Below, one piece after another: positions 8,568 through 16,972 of a stretch of DNA of 44,955 bases (the stretch's first letter is position 1; each line of letters opens with the position of its first letter). The stretch comes from Planctomycetia bacterium (GTDB lineage Bacteria > Planctomycetota > MHYJ01 > WSZJ01): positions 1 to 44,955 of the forward strand of contig JADLHC010000127.1 in assembly GCA_020849035.1 (NCBI GenBank). The letters are read 5' to 3'. Both the position numbers and the translations under genes were made by a program. The notes under the pieces are model-generated. The model was not told where the DNA came from. It did no database searches and was given only the letters and a program-made list of their open reading frames with translations.

Positions 8568-10444
8568 GCGCGCGTCCCCGCCGGCGGTGGCACCGGCGCC
8601 GCCCCGCCGCCCACGCCGTCCAACACCCGCGCGTCCAGCGCCTTCGCCTCCTCGTACTCGCGCCGGAGACCCTTCAGGTCGTCCCCGTACTTGTCCACCC
8701 GCTTCCGGAACTCCTCGTCGTCCTTCGAGCCCAGGTAGATGTCCAGGAGGTCGTCCTCGACCCGCGTCTTGCCAAGGATCATGTCCAGCTCGCCCACGAT
8801 GAGACGGAACAGCTCGATCTTGCGGTCGAGGAGGTCGAGGAGCGCGACCTCCAGCGTGTCCTTCGCGATCATGTTCGCGACCTGCACCTCCTTCGTCTGC
8901 CCGAGGCGGTGGACGCGGCCGATGCGCTGCTCGACGCGCATCGGGTTCCACGGGAGGTCGTAGTTCACGATGCGGCGGCAGTGCTGGAGGTTCACGCCCT
9001 GCCCGGCGGACTCGGTCGCGACCAGGACGCGTTTCTCGCCGCGGAACTCCGCCACCGCCCGGTCCTTCTCGGGACGCGACATCTCCCCGTGGAAGCTCAC
9101 GCAGCTCACCCCCTCCCGCGTCAGCCGCTCCTCCAGCATCTGCTGCGTCCGCCGGTACTGCGTGAACACGATGCACTTCTCCGCGTCCTGCCGCAGCACG
9201 TCGCACAGCCGCTCCGCCTTCCCGACCTTCTTCACCGCGTGGCACGCGTCGCGCAGCTCCGCGATCGCCCGCGCAGCCGGCCCGTCCTTCGCCCGCGGCG
9301 TCAGCTTCTCGTCCACCGTGAACGCCAGCGACTGCGGGCTCGACCCGACCTGCTTCAGGATCGCCATCGCCACCAGCCGCGAGTTGTCCGCGTACACCTG
9401 CGCGAACTCCGGCGACCGCACGAACCGCGTCGCCAGGTCGTACACCCGCCGCTCCTCCGGCTCCAGGTCCACGTTCACCGTCGCCGCCCGCCGCGGCACG
9501 AACTGGATCCCCACCTCCGTCCGCCGGTTCCTCACCATCACCGCCTTCAGCAGCTGCTTCAGCCGCTCCGGGTCCTTGCACTTCCGCCGGTCCTTCGTGT
9601 CCAGGAACGCCTCCTTGAACTGCCCCAGCGTGTACAGCTGCCCCGGCCGCAGCAGCGTGATCATGTTGTACAGCTCAACCAGGTCGTTCTGGATCGGCGT
9701 CGCGCTCAGGAGCAGCAGGAACTTCTTCCGCAGCGCGTTCACCAGCTTCCAGTTCTGCGTCCGGTGGTTCTTCAGGTTGTGCGCCTCGTCCACGATCACC
9801 AGCTCGTGCTGCATCTTGAGAAGCGCCTGCTGGTTCCGCGCGCCCTTCGCCGAGTCGATGGAGGCGACGACGAGCCGCTTCTTCCATTCCGACTCGTCCT
9901 CCGGGATCGCGAATTCCAGGTCGAACTTCGCCTCCATCTCGTCGCGCCACTGCGTGACGAGCGACGCGGGCGCGAGGACGAGGACGCGGCGGGTGAGGCC
10001 GCGGACGAGCATCTCCTTGATGATGAACCCCGCCTCGATGGTCTTCCCGAGGCCGACCTCGTCGGCGAGGAGGGCGCGCCCGCCGAGCTCGCGCAGGACC
10101 TTGAGCGCGGTCGCGACCTGGTAGTCGTGCGGCTCGATCTCGTGAACGAGGTCCAGCGACAGGAGCCGGTCGAACGCCGGCGGCAGCGCCAGCCGCTCCG
10201 CGTGGAACCGCGTCAGGAACGCCTCCGGCGCGTCCGCGCGCCCCTCGTGCAGCGCCGCCTCCCACGCCGTCCCGGGTTTCGGCGCCGGCAGAGGGCGCGG
10301 GGGAAGGGGCGGCAGCGTGGCGAGCATGTCCTCCGACGGCGGCAGCTTCGCGCCCAGCCCGCACTTGCACCGCACCGGCTGCAGCGGCCAGCTCGGGAGG
10401 CGGTAGCGCGCGCCGCAGGCGCCGCACTGGAGGGTGGCGGGCAT
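8564..10444 (-). CDS. SNF2-family ATPase with N-terminal zinc ribbon
   Basis: A 626-aa SNF2/RapA-like ATPase. The N-terminus has C7, C10, C26 and C28, a probable zinc ribbon, followed by a Pro-rich linker. Motor motifs are complete: Walker A DEVGLGKT (128-135), DEAH (219-222), SATPIQND (247-254), FTQY (427-430), and QRIGRVHRLGQ (506-516). Such enzymes translocate on double-stranded DNA and remodel DNA-bound proteins. Bacterial RapA-type proteins normally extend several hundred residues past the last motif; this one stops after ~110, ending in an Ala/Pro tail. The 558-aa protein downstream may supply the missing domain. ATG at 10444; its stop is coupled to the TPR gene. Confidence 0.95.
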   Translation of the reverse strand: MPATLQCGACGARYRLPSWPLQPVRCKCGLGAKLPPSEDMLATLPPLPPRPLPAPKPGTAWEAALHEGRADAPEAFLTRFHAERLALPPAFDRLLSLDLVHEIEPHDYQVATALKVLRELGGRALLADEVGLGKTIEAGFIIKEMLVRGLTRRVLVLAPASLVTQWRDEMEAKFDLEFAIPEDESEWKKRLVVASIDSAKGARNQQALLKMQHELVIVDEAHNLKNHRTQNWKLVNALRKKFLLLLSATPIQNDLVELYNMITLLRPGQLYTLGQFKEAFLDTKDRRKCKDPERLKQLLKAVMVRNRRTEVGIQFVPRRAATVNVDLEPEERRVYDLATRFVRSPEFAQVYADNSRLVAMAILKQVGSSPQSLAFTVDEKLTPRAKDGPAARAIAELRDACHAVKKVGKAERLCDVLRQDAEKCIVFTQYRRTQQMLEERLTREGVSCVSFHGEMSRPEKDRAVAEFRGEKRVLVATESAGQGVNLQHCRRIVNYDLPWNPMRVEQRIGRVHRLGQTKEVQVANMIAKDTLEVALLDLLDRKIELFRLIVGELDMILGKTRVEDDLLDIYLGSKDDEEFRKRVDKYGDDLKGLRREYEEAKALDARVLDGVGGGAAPVPPPAGTRA

Positions 10445-10486
10445 CCCCGCAGTATAAGGGACGGGAATTCCGGGATGGGCAGGCGG

Positions 10487-11384
10487 CTACGCGAGCACGA
10501 ACGGCTCCTTGTGTCCCGTGCTGCACCAGAGGCAGCGCTCGACGTCTTCGCGCTCGACGGCCATGGAGTCCGCCCCCATGGCCGCGACGGCGGCGAAAGC
10601 GCGCAGGTCCGCGACGAGCCGCTCCACCTGCGCCCCGGCTTCCGCGGGAACGAACGCCACCAGGCCCGATACGTCCCGGCTCAGGCACGCGATTCCCCGA
10701 AGCTGTCCGGCGTGGTCCGCCACGGGGAACTTCGCGCTCAGGAAGAGCCTCGGCGCTCCCGAGACGCGCGTCGCGTTGAGGTAGAGGCACGGGCGGCGCG
10801 TCCGCAGGACAGCCTGATCAGACGCGCGGACTTCCTCGAGAAGGGTCGGCCTGTCGAATATCTCCGCGTCGAGCCGCCCCTCGACGGCGGACGGAATGCG
10901 CCCCAGCAGGGATGCTCCGGCCGCATTCATGAGCAGGTACTTCCCGGCCGTGTCCTTGACGAAGACGGCGTCCGATCCCCCGGAGTAACTCCTCCGGATC
11001 GCCTCGACGGCGGCGTCGAGGAGGCCGCCCCTGGGCGCCAGCTCGCGGACAAGCGAGCGCAGCTGATCGGGCAGGCTTCGCCAGCGCGAGTTCGACCGGG
11101 GATCCGGCCCCCGCCCCCTGCTCCAGCGCCGCCGGGTCGCCCGACATCAGCACCCGGACTGCCCCGGGACACCGCCGCCGCGCCTCTTCCAGCACCTCAA
11201 CTCCCGAGATGCCGGGCATCTGCAGATCGGACAGCACGAGATCGAAAGAAGCGTCGCGAAGCAGCGGGAGCGCGGCCGCCCCGGAAGCCGTGCTGACGTC
11301 GGCGCCCGCGGAGGAGAGGATCAGGCGGAAGAGCCCGAGGACGAGCAAGTCGTCGTCGACGACAAGGACGCGCACGAGCGCCAT
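10487..11384 (-). pseudogene. Receiver-PAS response regulator, frame broken by one extra base
   Basis: The first frame, from ATG 11384, encodes a complete receiver domain: VVDDD at 8-12, phospho-acceptor D53 in LSDLQMPG, and K103 in LALAKP. Near 11072 the coding frame changes. The second frame continues sensibly (DQLRSLVRELAP), then gives a PAS-like domain (VFVKDTAGKYLLMNAAG) and ends at 10487. The span is one base longer than a multiple of three. Removing one base between about 11060 and 11084 would give a ~298-aa protein. A sequencing error, a true mutation or a programmed shift are all possible. GGAGG sits 6 bases before ATG 11384. It lies 42 bases upstream of the SNF2 gene and could be its regulator. 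Confidence 0.75.
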
Positions 11385-11399
11385 CACTCACCTCCCCCA

Positions 11400-11416
11400 G
11401 CCGCCGCGCAGGCGGC
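11400..11416. other. G+C-rich hairpin in a 223-base gene-free gap
   Basis: GCCGCC and GGCGGC arms with a 5-base loop lie just upstream of the regulator's ribosome site, downstream of the small lipoprotein gene. It could end the lipoprotein transcript or fold in the regulator leader. The rest of 11385-11607 shows no gene that I can support. Confidence 0.35.
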
Positions 11417-11607
11417 CGGAAGGCATCCTACCAGACAGAGCGGACGGCCGGCCCCGGGAGTTCAGGCCGAGCGCGGCACTCGGACCTTGAACGTCCTGCC
11501 TTCAGTCTCACGACCCGCGAACATGGCCTCGGGATGGGAAACGCGCACGAGGAGCCGGACCGCCTCGGGGCAACCCACTCGGCAGCTCCCGCATGGCGGG
11601 CGGCACG

Positions 11608-12031
11608 CTATCGGGCAAGTCGGGCCTCAATTTCGGCCCAGGACATCTTCGGGTGCGGTGGTGCAGATACCAGGTTGAACGAAATCCCCTCCGCATCCTG
11701 TCGCCAGGCAAAGTCGGCCGTCACCGCCAAAGCGCGAATGCCTGATCCGTGCTCGTACGCGTAAAGACCGGCAGGCCTGGCGCCGCTCCTGTCGTAGAAG
11801 ACGATCAGGTCAGCCCCATGGACGGCCCAACGGTCAAGAACCGGACCCGCGATTTCGGTCACCACGTCCCGATCCACATGAACCAGCATGGAAGAGCACC
11901 GAGTCGCAGCCCCCCGCGTCGGAGGTGACTTCCTGGTACACGAAGAATGGCCCTTCGATATGTCCGTAGGACCGCTTTTCCCGGCATCCGGCATGCGTCA
12001 GGGACACGGCGGCAAGCGCAACGGAGACCAT
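11608..12031 (-). pseudogene. Small lipoprotein, frame broken by one extra base
   Basis: The first frame from ATG 12031 gives a hydrophobic start and lipobox THAGC (Cys at residue 16), then ~35 residues that read as a mature protein (GPFFVYQEVTSD). The second frame picks up near 11890-11925 (MLVHVDRDVVTEI) and runs to the stop at 11608. The span is one base longer than a multiple of three. Six C bases in a row near 11911 are a likely error site. With one base removed the product would be ~140 aa. The ATG start lacks a positive n-region; an in-frame CTG at 12043 would add Leu-Arg-Ser-Arg and sits nearer an AGGTGAGG sequence. Base composition is less G+C-rich than its neighbours. Family not recognised. 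Confidence 0.6.
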
Positions 12032-12092
12032 CCTGGAGCGCAGCTAACTCAACCTCACCTCCCCGTTCGCTCGTGGACGCGTCGTGCCCGCC

Positions 12093-12467
12093 CTACGACC
12101 TTGCGGCCTTCACCTTGAAATGCGGGTTTTCGATCACGCCCAGGATGTTCCCGAACGGGTCCTTCACCGCGCCTACCTTGATCCCGTCGCCGACGTCCGT
12201 GACCTTGTGGAACGGCTTCGCACCGAGCTTCACGAGCCGTTTCCACGCCGCGGCGGCCTTCGGGACGCCCCAGTAGGCGATCTGCCCGCCGGCGCCGAGC
12301 GGCTGGCCCTTCTCCGGAGGCAGCAGGCCGAGCTCGAAGCCGCCGACGTCGAAGCCGACGTAGAACGGCTGGTCGAAGTACGGCTTCGCGCGGAGGACCC
12401 TCGTGTACCAGGCCTTCGCGCCCGCGAGGTCCGTGACGTGGTAGCCGACGCTGCGGAGGCCGAGCAT
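12093..12467 (-). CDS. VOC/glyoxalase-fold protein
   Basis: A 124-aa vicinal-oxygen-chelate protein of typical single-domain length. GYHVTDL (H10), FELGL (E45) and the DPFGNILGVIENPHF-type ending (E113) are the usual metal-ligand positions of the glyoxalase/bleomycin-resistance fold. The fold covers lyases, dioxygenases and drug-binding proteins, so the reaction cannot be assigned. It starts two bases after the stop of the M3 peptidase gene and is surely cotranscribed with it. ATG at 12467. Confidence 0.88.
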   Translation of the reverse strand: MLGLRSVGYHVTDLAGAKAWYTRVLRAKPYFDQPFYVGFDVGGFELGLLPPEKGQPLGAGGQIAYWGVPKAAAAWKRLVKLGAKPFHKVTDVGDGIKVGAVKDPFGNILGVIENPHFKVKAARS

Positions 12468-12469
12468 CG

Positions 12470-14152
12470 CTATACCCCCAGCGCCTTCTTCGCCTGCGCC
12501 GCGACGTCGCGCAGGCACCCCGGCTGGAACGGCGACGTCAGCCCCGCGCCGCGCGCCAGCTCCTGGAACGGCGCTTCCCCGCCCCGGGCGCAGAGCGCGT
12601 GATACGCCGCCATCGTCGCGGGAAGGTCCTTCTGCATCCGGACCCAGAGCTGCAGGGCGCACGTCTCGGCGAGGGTGTAGTCGATGTAATAGAACGGGCT
12701 GAGGTAGATGTGGCGCTGCGACTGCCAGAAGCCGCCCGCCGCGACGTGCGGCAGGTCGCCGTAGTCGCGCCACGGGAGGTACGTCCGCTCGCACTCCTGC
12801 CACATCGCGTGCCGGTCGGCGGGCGTCGCGTCGGGGCGCGCGTAGACCATGTGCTGGAAGTGATCCACCGCGACGCCGTACGGGATGAACAGCAGGTTCT
12901 GCGTGAGGTGAATGCGGCGGAAGCGTTCGGCGTCCGCGCCGAAGAACTTCTCCATGTGCGGCCAGGTGAGGTACTCGAGGCCCATGGAGTGGATCTCGCA
13001 CGACTCGTACGTCGGCCAGAGGTAGTCCGCGAGCGGCTGGTTGCGGCTGCTGTAGCCCTGGTAGGCGTGGCCCATCTCGTGCGTGAAGACCTCGACGTCG
13101 CCCTTGGTGCCGTTGAAGTTCGCGTAGATGAACGGCATGCCGTAGGTCGGGAAGCCGGTGCAGAAGCCGCCGGGGGCCTTGCGTTCGCGGTTCTTGAGGT
13201 CTGTGAAGCGCCCCGCGGTCATCTGGCGCCAGAAGCCGCCGAGGTCCTTACCCATCGCGTCGAACATCTCGGTGGCGCGCGCGACCATCCAGTCGTGGTC
13301 GCCTTTCGGCGCCGGGTTGCCGAGCCGGTCCTGCACGGCATCGTCCCAGAACATGAGCGGGTCCACCCCGAGCGCCGCCGCCTGCCGCTTCCGCAGCTCC
13401 ACGCCCAGCGGCACGAGGTGCTCGCGCACCTCCGCCCGGAACCGCTCCACGTCCTGCTGCGTGTAGTCCACGCGCTTCATCCGCTTGTACCCCAGCCCGA
13501 CGTAGTTCTCGAACTTGAGCGTCCGCGCCATCGCGTGCCGCAGCTTCACCAGGTCACCGTAGATCCGGTCCAGCGCCGGCCGGTTCGCCGCGAACCACCC
13601 CCACCGAGCCTTCTCCGCGTCGTGCCGCACCGCGCGGTCCGCGTCCTCGCGGAACTTCACGATCCCCGACAGGTTGTGCGTCTCCCCTCTGAACGGGATC
13701 TTCGCCGACGCCGACAGCTCGTTGTACTCCGCCTGCAGCTTGGACTCCGCGACCAGCGACGCCTCGATCGCCGGGTCGAACGCCATCACGTCCGCTTCCC
13801 ACAGCGCGAACGCCTGCCGCCCGTACTTCTTCTCCAGCTCCGCCCGCCACGGCGCCGCCAGCAGCTTCCGCTTGAACGTCACCTCCAGGTCCGTCAGCTT
13901 CGGCGCGATCTCGTCCTTGAACTCGCGTTCCTTCTTGAAAGCCTCGTTGCCGGTGTCCTGGTTGAAGCGGAGGTCGACGAGGGCGTTCCAGGTCTCGAGG
14001 CGGCGGCGGAGGTCGTCCCACGCCTTCACGGCGGCGGCGCGGGCGTCGGGCGTCGCGGCCCGGTCGAGCGCGGCGTGCAGGCCGGCGTATTCACGGGTGA
14101 TGCCTTCGACCGTGGGCTTCTCGGCGCGGATGTCGTCGATGGTTAGCGGCAT
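12470..14152 (-). CDS. M3-family oligoendopeptidase (PepF-like)
   Basis: A 560-aa zinc metallopeptidase. The HExxH motif is HEMGH at residues 358-362, followed by TYESCEIHSMGLEYL (381-395), which supplies the third ligand Glu. The helical N-terminal half and total length fit the oligoendopeptidase F subgroup of family M3, which degrades short peptides in the cytoplasm. No signal peptide is present. ATG 14152 is preceded by GGAGG at 7 bases spacing. Heads a two-gene unit with the VOC protein. Confidence 0.95.
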   Translation of the reverse strand: MPLTIDDIRAEKPTVEGITREYAGLHAALDRAATPDARAAAVKAWDDLRRRLETWNALVDLRFNQDTGNEAFKKEREFKDEIAPKLTDLEVTFKRKLLAAPWRAELEKKYGRQAFALWEADVMAFDPAIEASLVAESKLQAEYNELSASAKIPFRGETHNLSGIVKFREDADRAVRHDAEKARWGWFAANRPALDRIYGDLVKLRHAMARTLKFENYVGLGYKRMKRVDYTQQDVERFRAEVREHLVPLGVELRKRQAAALGVDPLMFWDDAVQDRLGNPAPKGDHDWMVARATEMFDAMGKDLGGFWRQMTAGRFTDLKNRERKAPGGFCTGFPTYGMPFIYANFNGTKGDVEVFTHEMGHAYQGYSSRNQPLADYLWPTYESCEIHSMGLEYLTWPHMEKFFGADAERFRRIHLTQNLLFIPYGVAVDHFQHMVYARPDATPADRHAMWQECERTYLPWRDYGDLPHVAAGGFWQSQRHIYLSPFYYIDYTLAETCALQLWVRMQKDLPATMAAYHALCARGGEAPFQELARGAGLTSPFQPGCLRDVAAQAKKALGV

Positions 14153-14235
14153 GGAGGATCCTCCAGGGGGCGGGAAGGAGCGAATCGTAGCCCGAACGGC
14201 GGGAGGCGCAACAGGTGCCGCGCCGGGTCCGCCCC

Positions 14236-15156
14236 CTACCGGCGCCGCGCCGACTCCGCCTTCGCCAGCGCCTCGGTCAGCCGCCTGTGGAGCTCGTGGG
14301 GCGGGAGTGAGAGTTTCGACGCGATGGCGCCGAGCGCCTTGATCTCCGTGGGGTGGACGATGCCGTCGGCGGCGGCGGCGGTGACGAGCTCCTCGAAGAG
14401 CCTCCAGCGTCCCTCGGGCGCCCCCGGGAGGACGATGGACTTCTTCCCGTGGAGGACCTGCTGGAGGACCCTGTCCGCGGCGGAGCCGGAGAGACCGAGG
14501 CTGCGGCCGAGCACACCGAGGTGGCTGCGCTCGGCGGGGGCGAGTTCGCCGTCGAGCGCGAGGAGGGACGCGACGGAGGCGAACAGGCGCTCCGGGTTGT
14601 CGGCCTCCGCGGCCGGCGGCGCGGCCGCGGCGGTCGGTGCCGCCGTCGCGGGCGGCGCGACGGACGCCAGCGGCACCGATTCGCGCAGCGCCAGCGACGG
14701 CGGCTCACTGTAACTTCCCAGCGCAAGCTCCAGCGGCGAAGGGTCGATCTCCTCGGGCGCCCCGCTCACCCCCAGGCTCTCCCCCGCGATCTCCAGCGCC
14801 CGCTTCGCGAACGCCTGCGCGTCCTCCCATCGGTCCGAGGACTCCAGGTTCCGGTGCCCGCGATGGTCGAACACCCCGAGGTGATGCGAGCCGCTTCCCC
14901 CGATCCCCAGGTCCAGTTTCGCCCCCGACTGCGACGCGAGTTCGCGCAGCGCCGAGCTCGCGCCGAAGGCCGCGAGCGGGTTCACCTCCGCGACCACCGC
15001 CATGCGGACCTTCGACTCCGGCGGCACGGCGGCGAACAGCACGTGCGTGAACTCCGCCGCCTGCACGTTGCGGCAGTCGCCGACCAGCGCGCACACCGCC
15101 GGCCCGAGGCGCCAGGCGCGCACGACGCGGCCGCTGCGAAGCTGGGGAAGCGACAT
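14236..15156 (-). CDS. Protein with C-terminal TerB-like domain
   Basis: A 306-aa protein. Residues ~195-300 match the TerB-like helical fold, with acidic residues in two similar halves (LLALDGELAPAE near 203-214 and AAADGIVHPTEI near 264-275). TerB domains bind metal and occur in stress and membrane-linked proteins. The N-terminal ~165 residues form an alpha/beta domain that I do not recognise, joined by an Ala/Pro linker. ATG 15156 has AAGGAG six bases upstream; the longer open frame to 15318 lacks this support. It is divergent from the TetR gene with a 137-base gap. Confidence 0.75.
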   Translation of the reverse strand: MSLPQLRSGRVVRAWRLGPAVCALVGDCRNVQAAEFTHVLFAAVPPESKVRMAVVAEVNPLAAFGASSALRELASQSGAKLDLGIGGSGSHHLGVFDHRGHRNLESSDRWEDAQAFAKRALEIAGESLGVSGAPEEIDPSPLELALGSYSEPPSLALRESVPLASVAPPATAAPTAAAAPPAAEADNPERLFASVASLLALDGELAPAERSHLGVLGRSLGLSGSAADRVLQQVLHGKKSIVLPGAPEGRWRLFEELVTAAAADGIVHPTEIKALGAIASKLSLPPHELHRRLTEALAKAESARRR

Positions 15157-15293
15157 CCGGGCTCCTTGCTCGAATGGTGGCGACGGGAGACGCCCAAGCA
15201 TAACGCGGTCCGCAGGGCGATGCGAAGGGCGAGTCCTTGACCCGCTCCGCGGACTTCGTCTAGCGTTCCGCCACCGCAGTCCTCGGAGCGACG

Positions 15294-15923
15294 ATGCCGC
15301 GCAACTCCAAAGGCCCAACCCTCAAGCCCGGCGAACGCCGTCGGCAGGCGATCCTCGACGCGGCCTACTCCCTTTTCGTGACGAAAGGCTACGCCGCGGT
15401 GTCGCTCGACGACATCCTCGCGATCTCGGGCGGCTCGAAGGCGTCGATCTACAAGTTCTTCGGGAACAAGAGAGGGGTGCTGGAGGCGGTGACGGAGTCG
15501 CTGGCGAGGCGGATGATCGACGAGATGACGCCGTTGCCGGAGGGCGGCGGGGCGGTGCGGGAGTCGCTGGTCCGGATGGGCGTGGCGCTGGGGAAGCTGA
15601 TCCTCGGGGAGAAGGCGATCATGCAGCAGCGGCTGGCGGTCACGAACCTGAGCGTGGACCCGGAGCTGTCGCGGGGCTGGTACGAGCGCGGGCCGAAGAC
15701 GACGTACGACGGGTTCACGGAGTTCCTGAAGGAGGAGGAGCGGGCGGGGCGGTTGCGCATGAAGGATCCTGCGCGGGCGGCGCAGTTTTTCCTGGGGATG
15801 ATCCTCGGGAAGGACAATCTGCGGATGCTGGCGGGGGGAGAGGCGCCCCCTGAGAGTGAGTTGAAGGACCTGGTCGAGCAGGCGGTCGACGTGTTTCTCG
15901 CGGCCTACGGGGTGCCCTCCTAA
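15294..15923 (+). CDS. TetR/AcrR-family transcriptional regulator
   Basis: A 209-aa repressor-type regulator. Residues ~15-62 form the TetR HTH: ILDAAYSLFVTKGYAAVSLDDI, then the recognition helix around GGSKASIYKFF. The C-terminal helices (~85-200) form a ligand/dimer domain like that of AefR-type members. ATG 15294 has GGAG five bases upstream. Immediately downstream is a promoter covered by a palindrome (15977-15993) in front of a cytochrome gene, the likely target. The ligand is unknown. Confidence 0.92.
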   Translation: MPRNSKGPTLKPGERRRQAILDAAYSLFVTKGYAAVSLDDILAISGGSKASIYKFFGNKRGVLEAVTESLARRMIDEMTPLPEGGGAVRESLVRMGVALGKLILGEKAIMQQRLAVTNLSVDPELSRGWYERGPKTTYDGFTEFLKEEERAGRLRMKDPARAAQFFLGMILGKDNLRMLAGGEAPPESELKDLVEQAVDVFLAAYGVPS

Positions 15924-15963
15924 GCGACGCGGCTGAGAGTGCGGAGAAATTCTCGTGGTGCCG

Positions 15964-15993
15964 TTGACAAGATATGTACTGTACCGTACAGTA
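15964..15993 (+). promoter_or_regulatory. Promoter overlapped by palindromic operator, for the cytochrome gene
   Basis: A consensus -35 TTGACA (15964-15969) is followed after 17 bases by TACAGT (15987-15992), a fair -10. A perfect 8-bp inverted repeat with one central base, TACTGTAC-C-GTACAGTA, covers 15977-15993, that is, the spacer and -10. GTAC recurs at 15976, 15981 and 15986 (5-base steps) and again at 15999 and 16009. A repressor bound here would block the promoter; the adjacent TetR protein is the best candidate. The leader to the start at 16077 is ~75 bases and unusually A+T-rich. Confidence 0.7.
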
Positions 15994-16076
15994 TATCTGT
16001 ACTGATGAGTACACACTCGCTCCTTCGACACAAGTCAGCGCAAACCATTTCATACCATCATTTTAGGATGACTCAC

Positions 16077-16931
16077 ATGAAGCTCGCCTTCGCCCTGGCT
16101 GTGCTCGCCTTCGCGCCCCTCGCCTGCACACCGACGGAACCGAAGGCCGCTTCCCCAACTCCCGCCGGCTCCAGGGCTTCCATGGAGGTCCCCGAATCCC
16201 TCGCCGCCCTCTACCCTCCCCGCACCAAGGAACCCGCCTACCTCTTCGCCATGCTCCGCCTCGACGCCGCGTTCACCGGCATCGTCACCGACACCTCCGA
16301 GGGCGATCGCGACGGAGCCCGCGCGACCTTCCGCGACTTCCAGGCCCAGTATGCCGCCGCCGCGGCCCTCGTCCCCGAGTGGACCGACCGCTTCCCCGCC
16401 GAATCCGTCGACGCCCTTGGCACCGCCCTCGAGGGCGGCAACGTCCCGGCCGTGATGGCCGCCATCGACCGTGTCGGGCAGTCGTGTCACTCCTGCCACG
16501 CGACCAGCTTGGTTCCCGTCCAGCAGAAATTCCGCTGGGGGAACTTCGCCGCCGTGCGCCCCAGGGACCCCCTGGTCGGGAAGGACGTCGACTTCCGGAT
16601 GTACAAGCACCTCCTCTCCGCCAACCTCAACGGTGTCACCCACAACCTCCGCCAGGGACAGGTCGCCAACGCGCGCAAGCAGTTCCAGGAACTGTCGGCC
16701 CGGTTCCAGGGCCTCCGCTCCACCTGCCTCGAGTGCCACCCGGGCCGCGACCGGCACTTCGTCGATCGCGACATGGAAGCGCTGCTGGAGAAGGCCGGGG
16801 ACGCGCTGTCGTCGGACCGGGTGACGGCGGAGGAGGTGGCGCCGCTGCTGCAGCGGTTCGGGCAGGAGAGCTGCGCCGGGTGCCATCTCGTGCACGTGCC
16901 GGCGGCGATGGCCGCCGGGTCCGGACGGTGA
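16077..16931 (+). CDS. Triheme c-type cytochrome lipoprotein
   Basis: A 284-aa exported protein. The signal peptide ends in lipobox PLAC with Cys17. Three CxxCH heme c motifs are present: CHSCH (137-141), CLECH (217-221) and CAGCH (266-270). It is probably an outer-membrane or periplasm-facing electron carrier. The spacing of the motifs and helical segments suggests cytochrome c' or c554-like helical bundles, but I cannot assign a family. Start ATG 16077 (MKLAF) has AGGA eight bases upstream; an ATG at 16068 would add three residues. It is preceded by an operator-covered promoter and followed after 41 bases by an O-methyltransferase gene. Confidence 0.88.
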   Translation: MKLAFALAVLAFAPLACTPTEPKAASPTPAGSRASMEVPESLAALYPPRTKEPAYLFAMLRLDAAFTGIVTDTSEGDRDGARATFRDFQAQYAAAAALVPEWTDRFPAESVDALGTALEGGNVPAVMAAIDRVGQSCHSCHATSLVPVQQKFRWGNFAAVRPRDPLVGKDVDFRMYKHLLSANLNGVTHNLRQGQVANARKQFQELSARFQGLRSTCLECHPGRDRHFVDRDMEALLEKAGDALSSDRVTAEEVAPLLQRFGQESCAGCHLVHVPAAMAAGSGR

Positions 16932-16972
16932 ATTCCCCGCGAAACCCGAAAACCCAGGAGAGGAAGACTCCC

